Source of the DNA: Porphyrobacter sp. UBA7686
Lineage (GTDB): Bacteria; Pseudomonadota; Alphaproteobacteria; Sphingomonadales; Sphingomonadaceae
Length of the DNA stretch: 7,257 nucleotides
Reading direction: 5' to 3'
Assembly: GCA_002482865.1 (NCBI GenBank)
Contig: DLGU01000163.1
Location: 14,876-22,132, forward strand
The notes under the pieces were generated by a model. It ran no database searches. It saw only the letters and a program-made list of their open reading frames with translations, and had not been told where the DNA came from. Shown piece by piece: positions 5,499 through 7,257 of this stretch. Made by a program: the position numbers and the translations under genes. Each line of letters begins with the position of its first letter. The first letter of the stretch is position 1.

Positions 5499-6768
5499 GG
5501 CTTCAGGCGGCTATCGCTGGTACGTGCTTGGTCTGTTGACGCTGACGAGTGCGTTCAGCGTTGCGGACCGGCTGGTGTTCGGCATTCTGGTCGAGGACAT
5601 CAAGGCCGAGTTCGCGCTGTCGGATTTCGAGCTTGGCCTGCTGGGCGGAGCGGCGTTTTCGCTGGTCTATGTGCTGGCAGGCTTCCCGGCAGCGCGGCTC
5701 GCCGACCGGTCGACCCGCAAGAACATCGTCGCGAGCGCGATCAGTTTCTGGAGCCTGATGACCGCAGCCTGCGGGATGGCCACCGGCTTCTGGACCTTGT
5801 TCGCTGCGCGCACCGGCGTCGGCGTCGGGGAGGGCTGTTCCGGGCCATCCTCGCAAAGCCTCGTCGCGGATTTCTTTGCGCGCCATGAACTTGCCAAGGC
5901 GATGGGCTATCTGACGCTGGGGTCCACAGTTGGCACGGCGTCAGGGTTGGTGTTCGGCGGGCAGTTGGCGGAGATCTTCAACTGGCGCTGGGCCTTCATT
6001 CTGATGGGCTTGCCTGGGCTGTTGCTCGGCCTCGTGATCTTCCTCACCGTGCGCGAGCCCAAGCGCGGGCGCTATGCTCCGGCGGGCACCGACATGGCGC
6101 AGCTGCCGCTGGGCCGCACGATCATGAGCCTGATCACCAATCGGGTGTTCATGGGGCTGGCGCTCGGCTGGGCGGTGCAGATCATGATCGGCTATGCGCT
6201 CGCCTTCTGGATGGCAGCGGTGATGCTGCGGCAGTTCCTGATTTCGACCGGGGATGTCGGGCTCTATCTCGGGCTGACGTTCTTCCTTGGCGGGATACCG
6301 GGGCCGCTCATCGGCGGATACCTCACCCACTGGCTGACCTTGCGCGATGAACGCTGGCGCGCGTGGCTGCCGGGGTTGGTGAGCCTCGGCTGCGTGGCAC
6401 CGCTGGCGCTGAGCCTGACCTCGACCGGATTCACCGCGTTTCTCGGCTGGTTCGGGGTTGCCTATGCGATTTACGTGGCGAGCCAGGCCGGGATCATGTC
6501 GGGCATTCAGGCGGCGGTCGAGCCTGCCAGCCGCGGCTTCGCCGTGGCGATCGCTCTGTTCTTCAACAATCTGGTCGGACAGGCGCTGGGGCTGGCCGTG
6601 ATCGGTGCGGTGAGCGATGCGATGGGCCCCACCTACGGCGATAGTTCGCTGGCGGTGGCGGTGTTCGGCGTGTGCCTTGTTTCGGGCCTGCTGTCGCTGG
6701 CGATCTTCGTGTGGACCGCGGCGCAGATGGGGCCGACCGGTTATCTGGAGAAGATGCGCGGGGGCTGA
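5470..6768 (+). CDS. Major facilitator superfamily transporter, spinster/ACS-like
   Basis: A 432-residue inner-membrane carrier of the normal 12-helix length, with hydrophobic segments along its whole length and a polar central loop near 195-220. Conserved MFS features include D33-R34 in helix 1, motif A ARLADRSTRKNI (75-86) between helices 2 and 3, RTGVGVGEG (114-122) in helix 4 and a glycine-rich helix 5 (GSTVGTASG). The RxGVGxGE pattern points to the spinster-like or anion:cation symporter-type families, which often carry organic acids or lipid-like compounds; direction and substrate are unknown. The ATG at 5470 leaves a 14-residue cytoplasmic N-terminus before helix 1. It sits inside the preceding dehydrogenase gene, overlapping it by 29 bases in another frame, with only GGTGG as a weak ribosome site, which suggests translational coupling. 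The TGA stop abuts the stop codon of the convergent dehydrogenase gene. Confidence 0.94.
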   Translation: MASTPVPTTEASGGYRWYVLGLLTLTSAFSVADRLVFGILVEDIKAEFALSDFELGLLGGAAFSLVYVLAGFPAARLADRSTRKNIVASAISFWSLMTAACGMATGFWTLFAARTGVGVGEGCSGPSSQSLVADFFARHELAKAMGYLTLGSTVGTASGLVFGGQLAEIFNWRWAFILMGLPGLLLGLVIFLTVREPKRGRYAPAGTDMAQLPLGRTIMSLITNRVFMGLALGWAVQIMIGYALAFWMAAVMLRQFLISTGDVGLYLGLTFFLGGIPGPLIGGYLTHWLTLRDERWRAWLPGLVSLGCVAPLALSLTSTGFTAFLGWFGVAYAIYVASQAGIMSGIQAAVEPASRGFAVAIALFFNNLVGQALGLAVIGAVSDAMGPTYGDSSLAVAVFGVCLVSGLLSLAIFVWTAAQMGPTGYLEKMRGG

Positions 6769-7257
6769 TCAGAATCCCGGATGGATCGCCATCATCGCCC
6801 CATCCACCAGCATCTCGGCCCCGGTCATGAACGGACATTCGTCGCTGGCGAGGAAGGCAATGGCTGCCGCCGTTTCCGAAGGATCGGCGAGGCGGTTCAG
6901 GGGTGAGGTTTTCGCCACGGCCGCGATCAGACCGGGGGTCTGGACTTCCGCCGCTTCAAGAATCCCGGTCATGGTCGCGCCGGGGATCACCGTGTTGCAG
7001 CGGATGTTGAGGCCGCGCTGGGCGCACCATGTCGCCACGGACTTGGACAGCACCCGCACCGCGCCCTTGCTCGCCGAATAGCCGACATCGGTGGGCAGCG
7101 GCGCCATCGCGGTGGTCGAGGCGATGTTGACGATCGCGCCTTTGGGTCCACCCGGATTGTCGCGCATCGCCGCAATCGCCGCGCGGCACCCGGCCATCGT
7201 GCCGGAGAGATTGACGGCGAGCACCCTGTCCCACGCGGCAAACATCGCCTCGTCATC
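6769..7257 (-). CDS. Short-chain dehydrogenase/reductase, C-terminal part (cut by right edge)
   Basis: The last 162 residues of a classical SDR; the frame runs open to base 7257, so the N-terminal cofactor motif (TGxxxGxG) and the start codon are outside the window. The methionine at 7245 is internal. Visible residues include the tetrad Asn in AVNLSG (N16 of the visible part), Ser in VNIAS (S47) and Y60-x3-K64 in YSASK, with normal 13-residue spacing, then IPGATMTG and the usual C-terminal FLASDECPFMTGAEMLVDGA. All four catalytic residues are therefore present. It differs clearly from the dehydrogenase at 4719 and is not a copy of it. It runs toward the MFS gene and the stop codons touch. Family is certain; substrate is unknown, and FabG-like ketoacyl reductase activity cannot be excluded. 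Confidence 0.92.
   Translation of the reverse strand, partial: DDEAMFAAWDRVLAVNLSGTMAGCRAAIAAMRDNPGGPKGAIVNIASTTAMAPLPTDVGYSASKGAVRVLSKSVATWCAQRGLNIRCNTVIPGATMTGILEAAEVQTPGLIAAVAKTSPLNRLADPSETAAAIAFLASDECPFMTGAEMLVDGAMMAIHPGF

Noticed and set aside
6769..7245. Treating the right-hand SDR as a complete 158-residue protein starting at the ATG at 7245.
   Set aside because: The frame is open to the window edge, and the N-terminal cofactor-binding half of the fold would be missing; this methionine is internal to a truncated view of a normal gene.

Overview
The window is GC-rich DNA (roughly 60-65% by eye) that is almost fully coding. It carries an outer-membrane TonB-dependent receptor, two different Rieske-type oxygenase alpha subunits, two short-chain dehydrogenases and a major-facilitator transporter. 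This combination, with a receptor signal peptide ending in AFA|Q and a plug of the 'FGKSATAG' type, is typical of catabolic loci in Alphaproteobacteria of the order Sphingomonadales (Novosphingobium, Sphingobium or Erythrobacter-like). That assignment comes from gene content and style, not from a marker gene.

Layout. On the minus strand, reading right to left, there is a complete Rieske oxygenase alpha subunit (4588 to 3263). A 212-base gap follows with a TTGACA-type candidate promoter and a small structured leader. Next comes a complete 815-residue TonB-dependent receptor (3050 to 603), then a convincing Rho-independent terminator (579 to 545). Last is the first 148 codons of a second, clearly different Rieske oxygenase alpha subunit (446 to beyond base 1). 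On the plus strand, a short-chain dehydrogenase (4719-5498) and a 12-helix MFS transporter (5470-6768) overlap by 29 bases and look like a coupled two-gene operon. They diverge from the complete Rieske gene across a 130-base shared control region. A second short-chain dehydrogenase, cut by the right edge, runs on the minus strand from beyond 7257 to 6769 and meets the transporter tail to tail with no base between the two stop codons.

How the genes may work together (inference): the receptor would bring a scarce or bulky substrate across the outer membrane and the MFS protein would move it or a product across the inner membrane. The Rieske enzymes would hydroxylate or demethylate it, and the NAD(P)-dependent dehydrogenases would oxidise the resulting alcohol or diol. 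The substrate cannot be read from the sequence. No oxygenase beta subunit, ferredoxin, reductase or transcription regulator lies in the window, so electron-transfer partners and control must come from elsewhere.

I see no RNA genes, CRISPR arrays, insertion sequences or phage genes. The window looks like an ordinary, well-kept catabolic locus rather than a new kind of system. The points most worth a second look are the pairing of two unlike Rieske enzymes around one receptor, a His in place of the usual catalytic-tetrad Asn in the complete dehydrogenase, a non-canonical Rieske CGYHNW motif, and the very compact gene junctions.
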